Made by a program: the position numbers and the translations under genes
Source of the DNA: Caryophanales bacterium
GTDB taxonomy: Bacteria > Bacillota_I > Bacilli_A > RF39 > UBA660
DNA: 64,000 nt
Assembly: GCA_016288795.1 (NCBI GenBank)
Contig: JAEELI010000002.1
Span: 62,001 to 126,000 of the forward strand
Direction: 5' to 3'
Shown: positions 27,771 to 35,992 of the stretch, piece after piece
How positions within the stretch are numbered: position 1 is the stretch's first letter
Layout: each line of letters starts with the position of its first letter
The notes under the pieces: generated by a model
What the model saw: the letters and a program-made list of their open reading frames with translations, nothing else
What the model was told of the DNA's origin: nothing
The model's database searches: none

Positions 27771-28370
27771 ATGACTAATGAATTATATTTAAATCAAATA
27801 AAACCAACATATGAATCATTACAAAACTTTCAAATACATAATAATACTCTTTATTTCAAAGATGATACTACTTATGTATTACCTTTGCAAACAGTTAAAT
27901 TATATGAATTAAATAATAATTTATTTTTACTTAAGCCAAGAAACATTTATAGAATTATATACTTACTAGAATTATTTCCTAAGCCTGAGTTAACAGACGG
28001 CGATGTAAAATTTATCGAGGCTTATGTTCAAAGATATTTAGAAAACGAAGATAGAAGACTTAAAGGCGAAGAAGTTGACGAAACAGAATTGTTTCAATTA
28101 GGAATACCTATATATAAATCTTATGATCCAATTTATATAGAATCTAAAACTAGTCAAGTTATTCAAAATGTTATTAATAATCATTCAAGTTCAATGGAAC
28201 AAAGCCGGGGGCCTAAATTAGTATTAGCTAATCCTACGTTTAAAGGAACAACTGATGAAGATAATTATTTAGCTAATTTAGAAAAAGCCGGATTTACAAC
28301 TATTTTCTTAATAGCTGCAGCAATTATTCTTACTTCACTTTATATAGCATTCTTTGTATTTAGCAAATAA
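27771..28370 (+). CDS. Tail-anchored membrane protein (left copy)
   Basis: This 199-residue protein has a cytoplasmic part and one C-terminal membrane helix (about 174-196), so it is inserted by its tail. The soluble part includes LKPRNIYRIIYLLELFPKPE and a helix with acidic residues. I do not recognise the family. It is divergent from sufB with a 99-base gap, and the same layout occurs in the right arm (40517-41121). Confidence 0.78.
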   Translation: MTNELYLNQIKPTYESLQNFQIHNNTLYFKDDTTYVLPLQTVKLYELNNNLFLLKPRNIYRIIYLLELFPKPELTDGDVKFIEAYVQRYLENEDRRLKGEEVDETELFQLGIPIYKSYDPIYIESKTSQVIQNVINNHSSSMEQSRGPKLVLANPTFKGTTDEDNYLANLEKAGFTTIFLIAAAIILTSLYIAFFVFSK

Positions 28371-28391
28371 AAAAAGACTTATAGTCTTTTT
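28371..28391. terminator. Bidirectional terminator
   Basis: AAAAAGACT / AGTCTTTTT between the convergent tail-anchored gene and spoVS. Confidence 0.85.
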
Positions 28392-28650
28392 ATTTTGCTT
28401 CCACAATTAATTTAATTGCTGTTTTTTGTTCACCATTTATTAAAATATCATTAAATGCCGGGATAACTACTAAGTTATCTCCAGTAGGAGCAACAAAACC
28501 TCTACAAATAGCAATAGCTTTAATTGCTTGATTTAATGAACCAGCTCCAATAGTTTGAATTTCTACACTCCCCTTTTCCCGATAAATACTTGCTATTGCT
28601 CCGGCAACTTTACTGGGGTTTGATTTACTAGATACTTTTAATATTTCCAT
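28390..28650 (-). CDS. spoVS: Stage V sporulation protein S (left copy)
   Basis: This 86-residue Alba-like protein is highly conserved in Bacillota, where it affects coat assembly and septation; homologues also occur in non-sporulating bacteria. The sequence MEILKVSSKSNPSKVAGAI is typical. It differs from the right copy (39874) at only four residues, making it the best-kept pair in the window. AGGATT is the ribosome site. Confidence 0.96.
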   Translation of the reverse strand: MEILKVSSKSNPSKVAGAIASIYREKGSVEIQTIGAGSLNQAIKAIAICRGFVAPTGDNLVVIPAFNDILINGEQKTAIKLIVEAK

Positions 28651-28708
28651 ATATTAATCCTTTCTTGTTCATTCTAATTATATGAAGAAAAAGAATAATA
28701 ATATGCAT

Positions 28709-28737
28709 AAAAAAAGCATCATTGATGCTATTTTTTT
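28709..28737 (-). terminator. Terminator after the six-helix gene (left)
   Basis: AGCATC / GATGCT hairpin with T7 on the minus strand. Confidence 0.85.
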
Positions 28738-29255
28738 GTTATTAAATATGCTGCTAAAGGATCCATTAATTCTAAAATTGCATTTATTAAGAAAAAGAAT
28801 CCCAATACTATTATTTGAACATCTCCATAATAATTTAAACTAATAGATGCTAGTATTCCTGTTACAATAAATAGTATTAAATTAACTATGTTTAGTTCCC
28901 ATAATTTATTTGCACGATCATGATAATAATCACTTTCTTTTAACTTAGTTAAACTCATTAGTATTACCCATATGAATAGAACTAATGCTAAATTCCAAGG
29001 TGAATCATTAACATCTAAAAATAATAATATGATAAGTACTACTAACGAAGCCGCGGCAGTTCTAAACCCTGAATAATCTTGACTTTTCAATATAAATGAG
29101 TTTTTTATGATATGAATAATTCCATAGAAGGAAATAATAAATACAAATACATTCTTAATATTACTAATATTAAATATTGGTAATATTATTACCACTGCTG
29201 CTAATAAAACTAAAAACCAAGCAACAACAAATTCTACTAATGTCCTTCGATCCAC
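28728..29255 (-). CDS. Six-helix membrane protein, DUF308/HdeD-like (left copy)
   Basis: This 175-residue protein has about six membrane helices in three pairs and a central DVNDSPWNLALVLFIWVILMS segment, with a layout like HdeD/DUF308 proteins. It starts at a GTG (the right copy uses ATG at the same point) behind AGGATGTG. It follows uppS in both arms, the place usually held by cdsA, but it is not a CdsA. A role in undecaprenyl lipid handling is possible from position only. Confidence 0.8.
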   Translation of the reverse strand: MDRRTLVEFVVAWFLVLLAAVVIILPIFNISNIKNVFVFIISFYGIIHIIKNSFILKSQDYSGFRTAAASLVVLIILLFLDVNDSPWNLALVLFIWVILMSLTKLKESDYYHDRANKLWELNIVNLILFIVTGILASISLNYYGDVQIIVLGFFFLINAILELMDPLAAYLITKK

Positions 29256-29294
29256 TAAATATCACATCCTATTTAAATTATAAAATATTTAATC

Positions 29295-30026
29295 TTATTT
29301 TTCAATTCTTTTAACATCCCCGTAGCGTCTTTCTACTTTAGAAAAGTCTTCAATTATACTATCTAATTCTTTTTCGTTAAAATCCGGAAAATATGAATCA
29401 GAAAAATATATTTCAGCATAAGACGCTTGGTATAGCATAAAATTGCTTAATCTATGTTCTTTACCAGTTCTTATTAATATATCTATTGGGGGTAAATCTT
29501 GATATAAATATTTATAAAAACTATCTTTATTTATACTATCTCTAGTTATTTTTTTGCTTTCTAAATCATTTGCTATCTTTAATGATGCATCGACTATCTC
29601 TTCTTGTGCTCCATAATTTAAACAGATATTTAAAACTAATCTATCATTATCTTTAGTTATCTTTTGAATATTATCAATAGATTCTAAAACATCATTTCTT
29701 AAATGGTCTTTTCTTCCACTAATAATAACTCTTATACCCTCTTTAGATAATTTTACTAATTTATTATTAAAATAATATATTAATAAGTCCATGAGAAAGC
29801 CTACTTCCTCAGCACTTCGTTTAAAATTATCTGTTGAGAATGCATATACGGATAAATATTTAATATTGATTTTATTTGCATATATTGCGATTTGCTCTAA
29901 GGTTTTTGCTCCCTGTTTATGACCTGCACTTCTCTTTTTTCCTCTGCTAGTTGCCCATCTCCCATTACCATCCATTATTATTGCCACATGGCAAGGAGCT
30001 TTTATCTTATCGTTGTTTTCCATCAT
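29295..30026 (-). CDS. uppS: Isoprenyl (undecaprenyl) diphosphate synthase (left copy)
   Basis: UppS makes the C55 lipid carrier for wall synthesis from isopentenyl and farnesyl diphosphates. The motif HVAIIMDGNGRWA holds the catalytic Asp, followed by GHKQGAKTL, YAFSTDNF, and the C-terminal PPIDILIRTGKEHRLSNFMLYQ and YAEIYF. The start lies inside the end of the fic gene (about 20 bases of overlap); ATG at 30026 or 30023 is likely, with a weak ribosome site, which suggests coupling to fic. Right copy at 37199. Confidence 0.94.
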   Translation of the reverse strand: MMENNDKIKAPCHVAIIMDGNGRWATSRGKKRSAGHKQGAKTLEQIAIYANKINIKYLSVYAFSTDNFKRSAEEVGFLMDLLIYYFNNKLVKLSKEGIRVIISGRKDHLRNDVLESIDNIQKITKDNDRLVLNICLNYGAQEEIVDASLKIANDLESKKITRDSINKDSFYKYLYQDLPPIDILIRTGKEHRLSNFMLYQASYAEIYFSDSYFPDFNEKELDSIIEDFSKVERRYGDVKRIEK

Positions 30027-30717
30027 TTCCCATACCATCTACATAACTATCAGTGCTTGGCACATCGTGAAGCATTTTATACAAACTAATTGCTGATGAT
30101 AATTCTTCTTTTGATTTGTTTTTTATAAAATTAGTTAAACCATCAACATCATATTTATTTATATATTCATAATACTCTTTAGTTTCATTTTCACTCATAA
30201 TTATAGGTGGAAAATTTTGCTTAATCAAGTGGGCATTTGTAAATAATTTTGCAGTTCTTTTATTGCCGTCTTCAAATGGATGAATACGCATTAATTCAAT
30301 ATGAAAAACCGCTTCTCTTTCATATGGGTCTCTTAAATCCCACACACGCATATAATTATTTGATAAATTGTAAAGCGAAGGTAAAATATCCGCAGCATTA
30401 GCTACTTCCCAAGTGGCAAATTCGCCAGGACTAACATGTGTTTTTCTAATCCCTTCAATTCCACTGTCTCTATTAATTATATTAGCAACATCAATAATAT
30501 CGTATGGAGATAATCTTGGACTATTATTATCAATAATATAATTGAATGCTTCCAAAAGATTAGAAATTAATTTTTTTCTTTTTTCTACATCCAAATCGCC
30601 TTCAACATCAGCGGTTTGATACACAAACCTATCTAAAAAAAATAAGAAATACTTCTTTTTAAAGTTTTCGTCTTGTAAAAGTTTTTTAAAAACATCATTT
30701 ACTTGAACTTTTTCCAT
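30007..30717 (-). CDS. Fic-domain protein, class II (self-inhibited)
   Basis: Fic enzymes transfer AMP or related groups to hydroxyl side chains of target proteins. The catalytic motif HPFEDGNKR is at residues 146-154. An N-terminal TADVEG (35-40) fits the inhibitory (S/T)xxxE(G/N) motif, so this is a class II enzyme held off by its own helix. The ATG at 30717 has GGAAGTGAT upstream; a longer reading has no site. It overlaps uppS and is found only in the left arm. Confidence 0.9.
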   Translation of the reverse strand: MEKVQVNDVFKKLLQDENFKKKYFLFFLDRFVYQTADVEGDLDVEKRKKLISNLLEAFNYIIDNNSPRLSPYDIIDVANIINRDSGIEGIRKTHVSPGEFATWEVANAADILPSLYNLSNNYMRVWDLRDPYEREAVFHIELMRIHPFEDGNKRTAKLFTNAHLIKQNFPPIIMSENETKEYYEYINKYDVDGLTNFIKNKSKEELSSAISLYKMLHDVPSTDSYVDGMGNDGKQR

Positions 30718-30821
30718 TAAATCACTTCCATAAACTATATGCCTATTATAACATAAAAAAGACATAATAGAAATTATGTCTTTAAATTGAATTAAAGCCT
30801 CTTAAGTATTTACTAAATGTT

Positions 30822-31139
30822 TTACATATGATGAGTATCAGATTGAGTAATGTTTTCAGTTTTTTCAACTGTTTCTTTCATCAAATAATCTAAACTATTG
30901 ACCATAAAACTACGCTCAGGTGTATGAGCCATAAGGCAGCTAGATGATAAACTGGAATCCAATTCCAATTCTAAAGTTAAACCTAATTGAGAACATGTTA
31001 ATGATATCCAAGCCATATCACCATAAACATGATTAATTTCAAAGTCATAACCTCTTTCAAATAAATAGTTCATATAAGTTTTAAATATAATCTTTTTTTC
31101 TTCTGGACTAATAGTTCCATATTGTATTACGTTTTTCAT
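30822..31139 (-). CDS. Small cytoplasmic protein, unknown
   Basis: This 105-residue protein has no membrane segment. It has an alpha/beta pattern with aromatic and Cys residues in the middle (DMAWISLTCSQLGL, SSSCLMAHTPE). An AAGGAAGG site supports the start. It lies between tRNA-Thr(CGT) and fic, only in the left arm. No family recognised. Confidence 0.65.
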   Translation of the reverse strand: MKNVIQYGTISPEEKKIIFKTYMNYLFERGYDFEINHVYGDMAWISLTCSQLGLTLELELDSSLSSSCLMAHTPERSFMVNSLDYLMKETVEKTENITQSDTHHM

Positions 31140-31195
31140 AAAAACCGCCTTCCTTTTCGGATGGTTATTATATATTAATAACTTGGAAAATGCAA

Positions 31196-31227
31196 ATAAA
31201 AATCAATCATTTCTGATTGATTGATTT
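31196..31227 (-). terminator. tRNA-Thr(CGT) terminator (left)
   Basis: AATCAATCA / TGATTGATT hairpin with a T-rich run on the minus strand. Confidence 0.75.
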
Positions 31228-31229
31228 TA

Positions 31230-31305
31230 TGGTGCCGAAAAGAGGACTTGAACCCCCAACCTCCTGATTACGATTCAGTTGCTCTACCAGTTAAGCTATT
31301 TCGGC
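31230..31305 (-). tRNA. tRNA-Thr(CGT), left copy
   Basis: Acceptor GCCGAAA/TTTCGGC, anticodon loop ATCGTAA, encoded CCA. Right copy at 35742. Confidence 0.96.
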
Positions 31306-31358
31306 AATAAAAGGTTCTTATAAATCTAAGAAACCAATTATTATAAAGTTAAACAAAT

Positions 31359-31559
31359 CTATTTGTTTATTTCAACTGATTTTATATACTTAATATTAAC
31401 TAATATATTATTGTCTAAAAAAATGAAATGTTCACCTGTATCAATAATAAGATCAGTTACTTTTCCTTTAAGCACTTCATTCCCTTCTCTAAATGCAACA
31501 TTGATTGTTACATTTTTTCCGTTCAATTCACTAAATAGACTTTTTGGTATTAGTCCCAT
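31359..31559 (-). CDS. Small beta-rich protein (Sm-like?)
   Basis: The real gene is 66 residues, starting MGLIPKSLF after an AGAAGGGA site. A longer reading to 31643 would translate part of tRNA-Thr(GGT) and is wrong. The protein is nearly all beta strands (VTINVAF, LKGKVTDLII, HFIFLDN, VNIKYIKSVEI), a pattern like Sm/LSm barrels; this is a guess from the pattern. It lies between the two tRNA-Thr genes in the left arm only. Confidence 0.65.
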   Translation of the reverse strand: MGLIPKSLFSELNGKNVTINVAFREGNEVLKGKVTDLIIDTGEHFIFLDNNILVNIKYIKSVEINK

Positions 31560-31583
31560 ATTATCCCTTCTTTCCAAAATAAA

Positions 31584-31657
31584 TGGTGCTGAATAACTGA
31601 ATTGAACAGTTCTCTGATGCTTACCATGCATCCGTTTTACCACTAAACTAAATCAGC
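31584..31657 (-). tRNA. tRNA-Thr(GGT), left copy
   Basis: 74 bases, anticodon loop ATGGTAA, encoded CCA. The anticodon stem GATGC/GCATC differs from the right copy (AGTGC/GCACT) by paired changes, which shows both fold. A T-T mismatch in the acceptor (6-67) is present in both copies. Confidence 0.9.
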
Positions 31658-31709
31658 AAGATATTTCTATTATACCATAAATACTATAATATATAGAAAA
31701 AAGTATTTA

Positions 31710-32567
31710 TTAGACAGCTAAATCTAAATAAACGTTACATGTTTCTCTTTCGGTTGAATTTACATTTATATACCCATTAACATATGTTGGTGCTGTTCCT
31801 GTAGTTCCTCTATTTGTCGTGCAAGAACTAGTTCTATGGGTTGATAAAACATATGTGTTATTTGCGGGAATAGCTTCAACATATTTATATACATATTCGC
31901 CAATTTCTTCTTGAACATAAACATTTACAATAATGTCGGCATCTCCTTTACTGGTGAAATACGCAGTACATGTAGTTTTGCTTCCTGTTACCACTGTAAA
32001 TTTTCTTGTTGTAGCATTAAATGTTGGTGTTACTCCATTATCACATGTTCCAGATAAATATTCATATCCATAAGCAGGAATAATATTTGATAATCTATAA
32101 TGTTTATTACCATAAGTATAAGTTCCCTCTGAATCCTCTAATAAGATATTAACGTTAATATCACTTGTTATATCTGGATTGAAATAAAACTTACAAGTAA
32201 CTTTTTTATTGCTAGTTAAAGTTATTTTCTTAGTTGTGGCATTATAAGAATAATAACATGCTGATAAAGAATTTGTGTCACATGTAGTAGTACATGACAC
32301 TTTATTCAAAGAGTAACCCATTGCAGGAACAGAATTAATTTTAACATATTTATCATCTTTTAACTTATAAACTATTGCATTAATATCCCCTTCTCCAGTA
32401 TCAAAGTCGCCAACTCTTCCAGCAAATATACTTAATGTATTAATAGTATTATAATAAGCATCTACAGCTTTCCAACTAACTACTGCAAGCAAAGCAAAAA
32501 CACCTATTACTAATGATAGGCTAATCAATTTTTTACGATATGCATTTCTAGTATCTTTATTGATCAT
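31710..32567 (-). CDS. Signal-anchored extracellular repeat protein (left copy, long form)
   Basis: This 285-residue protein has an N-terminal signal or membrane helix (about 14-34) ending near DAYYNT, then SIFAGRVGDFDTGEGDIN and at least three beta-rich repeats, each ending with a Cys strand (VTCKFYF, TTCTAYF, ETCNVYL) and holding a second Cys, so one disulfide per repeat is likely. The right copy (35216-35623) has only the first repeat. Surface exposure is likely; function unknown. Confidence 0.78.
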   Translation of the reverse strand: MINKDTRNAYRKKLISLSLVIGVFALLAVVSWKAVDAYYNTINTLSIFAGRVGDFDTGEGDINAIVYKLKDDKYVKINSVPAMGYSLNKVSCTTTCDTNSLSACYYSYNATTKKITLTSNKKVTCKFYFNPDITSDINVNILLEDSEGTYTYGNKHYRLSNIIPAYGYEYLSGTCDNGVTPTFNATTRKFTVVTGSKTTCTAYFTSKGDADIIVNVYVQEEIGEYVYKYVEAIPANNTYVLSTHRTSSCTTNRGTTGTAPTYVNGYINVNSTERETCNVYLDLAV

Positions 32568-32630
32568 TTTGCTTTCTTTTCCTATTCTACTATGTTAATT
32601 ATAGTCTATGAACAGTAAAAAGTAAAGTTA

Positions 32631-33485
32631 TTAACTGCAAAGATATTTTTTTAAATCTTGAATAATCTTTTGAGCATCGGCCATCCCCAATTCATACATT
32701 TTTTGAATTACACTTTCATCTCTTTCAATTAGTTTTATATCTAAAGGTTTTGATGGTCTTAGGACAAATACTTCTTTTTTACTTTCCATATCTACTATGA
32801 TATCTAAAGTTTTGTTATATGTTTTAGCTCTATTTTTCATGCTCTCAACAAATTTAGGATAATCTTTAAATTTTTTCTCTATTTTCTTTACAGTCTTATC
32901 ATCTAACTCTGGTTTTCTATACTCAATTGGTCTTGTCAATACAATCACTATTTTTTCAAAGCCCATTTCTTTGCACTTCAATACTGGTATACTATCACTA
33001 ACTGCTCCGTCTTGATACAAATCATTGCCAATTTTTACTGGTTTAATAGAAAGAGGCACAGCAGATGACGCCCTTAATGTTTCCATTTCTTTTAAACAAC
33101 TATTAATTTTTTTATATTCAGCTTCTCCTGTCCTCATATTAGTTACTACTGCATAAAAACTTCCTGGATTTTTCATATATGTTTCATCATCAAATGGATC
33201 TAATTCATTACTTACTCGATAATAAGCAAAGTTTTTGTTAATAGCATTACCAGTAAATATGTATGATAAAGCCCCCATGTATCTTTGGTCTTTACAAAAT
33301 CTTTTACTGTATCTAATAACTCTTCCCCTTTGTTTAGAATAATAGTTTACTCCAAACAAAGCTCCGGCAGATACTCCAAAAATTCCATCAAATTCTAAAT
33401 TGTTATCTAAGAATACATCTAGAACTCCAGCGGTCCACATTCCCCTCATGCCTCCGCCTTCCAAAACTAATCCAACTTTGCTCAT
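32631..33485 (-). CDS. Patatin-like phospholipase (left copy)
   Basis: This 284-residue enzyme should hydrolyse acyl ester bonds of lipids. It has the oxyanion loop EGGGMRG (about 9-15), the nucleophile elbow GVSAG (about 38-42) and the Asp of the dyad in DGAVSDSIP (about 158). It resembles bacterial YjjU-type patatins. A GGTGAT site supports the start. It follows tRNA-Leu in the same direction and mirrors 34208-35068 on the other side of the tRNA cluster. Confidence 0.93.
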   Translation of the reverse strand: MSKVGLVLEGGGMRGMWTAGVLDVFLDNNLEFDGIFGVSAGALFGVNYYSKQRGRVIRYSKRFCKDQRYMGALSYIFTGNAINKNFAYYRVSNELDPFDDETYMKNPGSFYAVVTNMRTGEAEYKKINSCLKEMETLRASSAVPLSIKPVKIGNDLYQDGAVSDSIPVLKCKEMGFEKIVIVLTRPIEYRKPELDDKTVKKIEKKFKDYPKFVESMKNRAKTYNKTLDIIVDMESKKEVFVLRPSKPLDIKLIERDESVIQKMYELGMADAQKIIQDLKKYLCS

Positions 33486-33518
33486 ACTATCACCTTAATA
33501 ATTATAACATAATCACAT

Positions 33519-33544
33519 AAAAAAAACGAACCTAAAGGTCCGTT
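33519..33544 (-). terminator. tRNA-Leu terminator
   Basis: AACGGACC / GGTTCGTT hairpin with T7 on the minus strand. Confidence 0.85.
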
Positions 33545-33555
33545 GTTTACTAAGA

Positions 33556-33644
33556 TGGTGCCCAAGGCCGGACTTGAACCGGCACGAGGTTTAAATCTCG
33601 CAGGATTTTAAGTCCTGTGCGTCTACCTATTCCGCCACTTGGGC
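33556..33644 (-). tRNA. tRNA-Leu(TAA)
   Basis: Type II tRNA with long variable arm, acceptor GCCCAAG/CTTGGGC, anticodon loop CTTAAAA, encoded CCA. First gene left of the symmetry centre; no right-arm partner. Confidence 0.96.
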
Positions 33645-33676
33645 AGGCACGGTCTTAAATAATTAAGACAATTTAG

Positions 33677-33705
33677 ATTATATCGTCTTTTTCCAAGAAT
33701 TTCAA
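33677..33705 (-). promoter_or_regulatory. tRNA-Leu promoter at the symmetry centre
   Basis: TTGAAA, 17 bases, TATAAT on the minus strand. Confidence 0.85.
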
Positions 33706-33738
33706 TAGTTTTTGCACATGTTTTTTACTTAAATTAGG

Positions 33739-33768
33739 TTGACATCCCCATTTCTTACGTGTTATAAT
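33739..33768 (+). promoter_or_regulatory. Promoter of the Ser-fMet-Asp-Phe tRNA cluster
   Basis: TTGACA and TATAAT, both consensus, 18 bases apart, 19 bases before tRNA-Ser. Divergent from the tRNA-Leu promoter; the two mark the centre of the mirrored region. Confidence 0.92.
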
Positions 33769-33787
33769 CATTTTGTCCTTTTGAAAT

Positions 33788-33880
33788 GGAGGAATACCCA
33801 AGTCTGGTTTAAGGGACCTGTCTTGAAAACCGGAAGGTCGGGTAACCGGCGCAGGGGTTCGAATCCCTTTTCCTCCGCCA
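33788..33880 (+). tRNA. tRNA-Ser(TGA)
   Basis: Type II tRNA, acceptor GGAGGAA/TTCCTCC, anticodon loop CTTGAAA, encoded CCA. Confidence 0.96.
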
Positions 33881-33895
33881 TTTTTTTAACAGTAT

Positions 33896-33973
<78 letters not shown>

Positions 33974-33976
33974 TTT

Positions 33977-34053
33977 GGTTCGTTAGTCTAGAGGCCTATG
34001 ACGTCTGCCTGTCACGCAGAAGATCACGGGTTCAAATCCCGTACGAACCGCCA
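33977..34053 (+). tRNA. tRNA-Asp(GTC)
   Basis: Acceptor GGTTCGT/ACGAACC, anticodon loop CTGTCAC, encoded GCCA. Confidence 0.96.
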
Positions 34054-34057
34054 TTTT

Positions 34058-34133
<76 letters not shown>

Positions 34134-34145
34134 TAAATGCAATAT

Positions 34146-34169
34146 AAATGTCCATATGGACATTTTTTT
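34146..34169 (+). terminator. tRNA cluster terminator
   Basis: AAATGTCC / GGACATTT palindrome with T7, 12 bases after tRNA-Phe. Confidence 0.9.
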
Positions 34170-34207
34170 GTTTTCATTAAATGTGTTATAATAGAAGTGG
34201 TGGTAAT

Positions 34208-35068
34208 ATGAGTAAAGCATGCCTAGTACTTGAAGGTGGCGCAATGAGAGGACTATTTACAGCAGGAGTATTAGATGTATTAATGGAAAACAATATTGAA
34301 TTAGACGCAGTAATAGGAGTATCTGCTGGGGCATTATTTGGAGCTAATTATTGTTCTCATCAAATAGGAAGAGCAATTAGATATAATAAAAAATACTGTA
34401 AAGATGTAAGGTATATAGGATTATTATCATATTTATTTACCGGAAATATAGTTAATAAAAACTTTGCATATTATAAGTTAAATACCAAGCTTGATAAATT
34501 TGACGATGAAGCGTTTATTAATAGTAAGAAGAATTTTTATGCAACTGTCACCAATATGGCAAGTGGAGAAGCCGAATATATTAAAATAAATAGTTGTATA
34601 AAGGATATGGAAGTATTGAGAGCTTCATCTGCAATGCCAATATTAGCCAAACCAGTAGAAATTAATGGAAAAATGTATTTAGATGGTGCAGTAGGAGACA
34701 GTATCCCAATTAAAAAGGCTTTAGACATGGACTTTGATAAAATAATTGTAGTGCTTACACAACCAAAAGGATTTATAAAAACACCATACAATGATGGAAT
34801 TATTAATAGAGCAAGTAAAAAATATAAAAATTATCCAAAATTTGTCAATACAATGAAAAATAGATATATAAATTATAATGATAGTCTCAAAGTAATTGCA
34901 GAACTTGAGAATAAAAAAGAGATATTTGTTATTAGACCAGAAGGCAATTTAAATGTTAAAAGAATAGAAAGAAACAAGGAAAAGTTACAGGAAGTATACG
35001 ATGCTGGTGTAAATGTTATGAAGAGTGAACTAGAAAGCATTAAACTTTTTTTAGCAAGTAAAAAATAA
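34208..35068 (+). CDS. Patatin-like phospholipase (right copy)
   Basis: This protein of about 286 residues has EGGAMRG, GVSAG and DGAVGDSIP at the same places as the left copy (32631-33485), so the Ser-Asp dyad is intact. I chose the ATG at 34208, which aligns with the left start; an upstream ATG adds residues with no ribosome site. It follows the tRNA cluster terminator. Sequence identity to the left copy is moderate by eye. Confidence 0.93.
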   Translation: MSKACLVLEGGAMRGLFTAGVLDVLMENNIELDAVIGVSAGALFGANYCSHQIGRAIRYNKKYCKDVRYIGLLSYLFTGNIVNKNFAYYKLNTKLDKFDDEAFINSKKNFYATVTNMASGEAEYIKINSCIKDMEVLRASSAMPILAKPVEINGKMYLDGAVGDSIPIKKALDMDFDKIIVVLTQPKGFIKTPYNDGIINRASKKYKNYPKFVNTMKNRYINYNDSLKVIAELENKKEIFVIRPEGNLNVKRIERNKEKLQEVYDAGVNVMKSELESIKLFLASKK

Positions 35069-35215
35069 TTGTTTTTACACTTTACGACAAAATGTGTCAA
35101 GTGTAAACATATTTCGGAAATTTCCTTTACAATTAAAAATGGCTATAATATAATTACAGTAGAAATAGGGAATTACTAAAGTAATTAACTAGATAGAATT
35201 GAAAGAGGCAGTGTT

Positions 35216-35623
35216 ATGGCTAGAAGGGAAAAAAATAAAAGTTTAAAAAGACAAGAAGCTTTCATATTTGGAGCAATTGTTATTTTCTTAGTTACTCTAG
35301 TACTAAGTACTAAAACAGTTTATGCTTATTATCATAATACAGAACCATATAGTATTCTAGCTAATTATGTTGGCGATTTCGATAATGGCTCTGGCGATAT
35401 TAATATTAAGTTATATAAACAAACTGGTGCCGGAAGATTTACAAGAATATATACTATACCAACTGGTTATAATTTTGATGATACAAGAACTGATTGTACA
35501 ATAACATGTGATACAAATAGTTCATCTGATTGTTATTATTCATATGATAGTACTAATAGAGAATTTTCTCTAACAAGTAATGAAAAAGTTACTTGTAGAT
35601 TCTATTTTGTACCTTCAAGTTAA
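35216..35623 (+). CDS. Signal-anchored extracellular protein (right copy, short form)
   Basis: This 135-residue protein has a signal or membrane helix (about 17-38) ending near YAYYHNTEP, then SILANYVGDFDNGSGDIN and one disulfide repeat (TCDTNSSSDCYYSYD, VTCRFYF). It matches the first 135 residues of the 285-residue left copy, then stops at VPSS; the later repeats are absent and no remnant is seen before tRNA-Thr 18 bases downstream. An AGAGGCAG site supports the start. Confidence 0.78.
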   Translation: MARREKNKSLKRQEAFIFGAIVIFLVTLVLSTKTVYAYYHNTEPYSILANYVGDFDNGSGDINIKLYKQTGAGRFTRIYTIPTGYNFDDTRTDCTITCDTNSSSDCYYSYDSTNREFSLTSNEKVTCRFYFVPSS

Positions 35624-35640
35624 TTAATGAATGAATAACT

Positions 35641-35714
35641 GCTGATTTAGTTTAGTGGTAGAACGAGTGCATGGTAAGCACTAAAGAACTGTTCAATTCA
35701 GTTATTCAGCACCA
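35641..35714 (+). tRNA. tRNA-Thr(GGT), right copy
   Basis: 74 bases, anticodon loop ATGGTAA, encoded CCA, same acceptor T-T mismatch as the left copy. Confidence 0.9.
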
Positions 35715-35741
35715 TTAATTAATTTTTTTTTACTTTAAAAT

Positions 35742-35817
35742 GCCGAAATAGCTCAATTGGTAGAGCAACTGAATCGTAATCAGTAGGTTGGGGGTTCAAG
35801 TCCTCTTTTCGGCACCA
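35742..35817 (+). tRNA. tRNA-Thr(CGT), right copy
   Basis: Acceptor GCCGAAA/TTTCGGC, anticodon loop ATCGTAA, encoded CCA. Confidence 0.96.
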
Positions 35818-35861
35818 TTAAAGGATCTGGTTAAACTTTGGTTCAATTTATTAATAAATAG

Positions 35862-35888
35862 CAATTCTAGAAATGGAATTGTTTTTTT
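35862..35888 (+). terminator. Terminator of the tRNA-Thr pair (right)
   Basis: CAATTC / GAATTG hairpin with T7. Confidence 0.8.
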
Positions 35889-35992
35889 GGTGTGTAAAAA
35901 GAAAGGACGATTGTGAGTGATAATTTAAAAAATTGTAAAAATAAAAATATATGTGTTACAATAAATAACTAAATGAGGGAGGTTTTGCAATA

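Noticed and set aside
33646-33787. The symmetry centre as a replication origin
   Set aside because: Genes do point outward from it, but there is no dnaA, no DnaA-box cluster that I can see, and an origin does not explain duplicated gene content.
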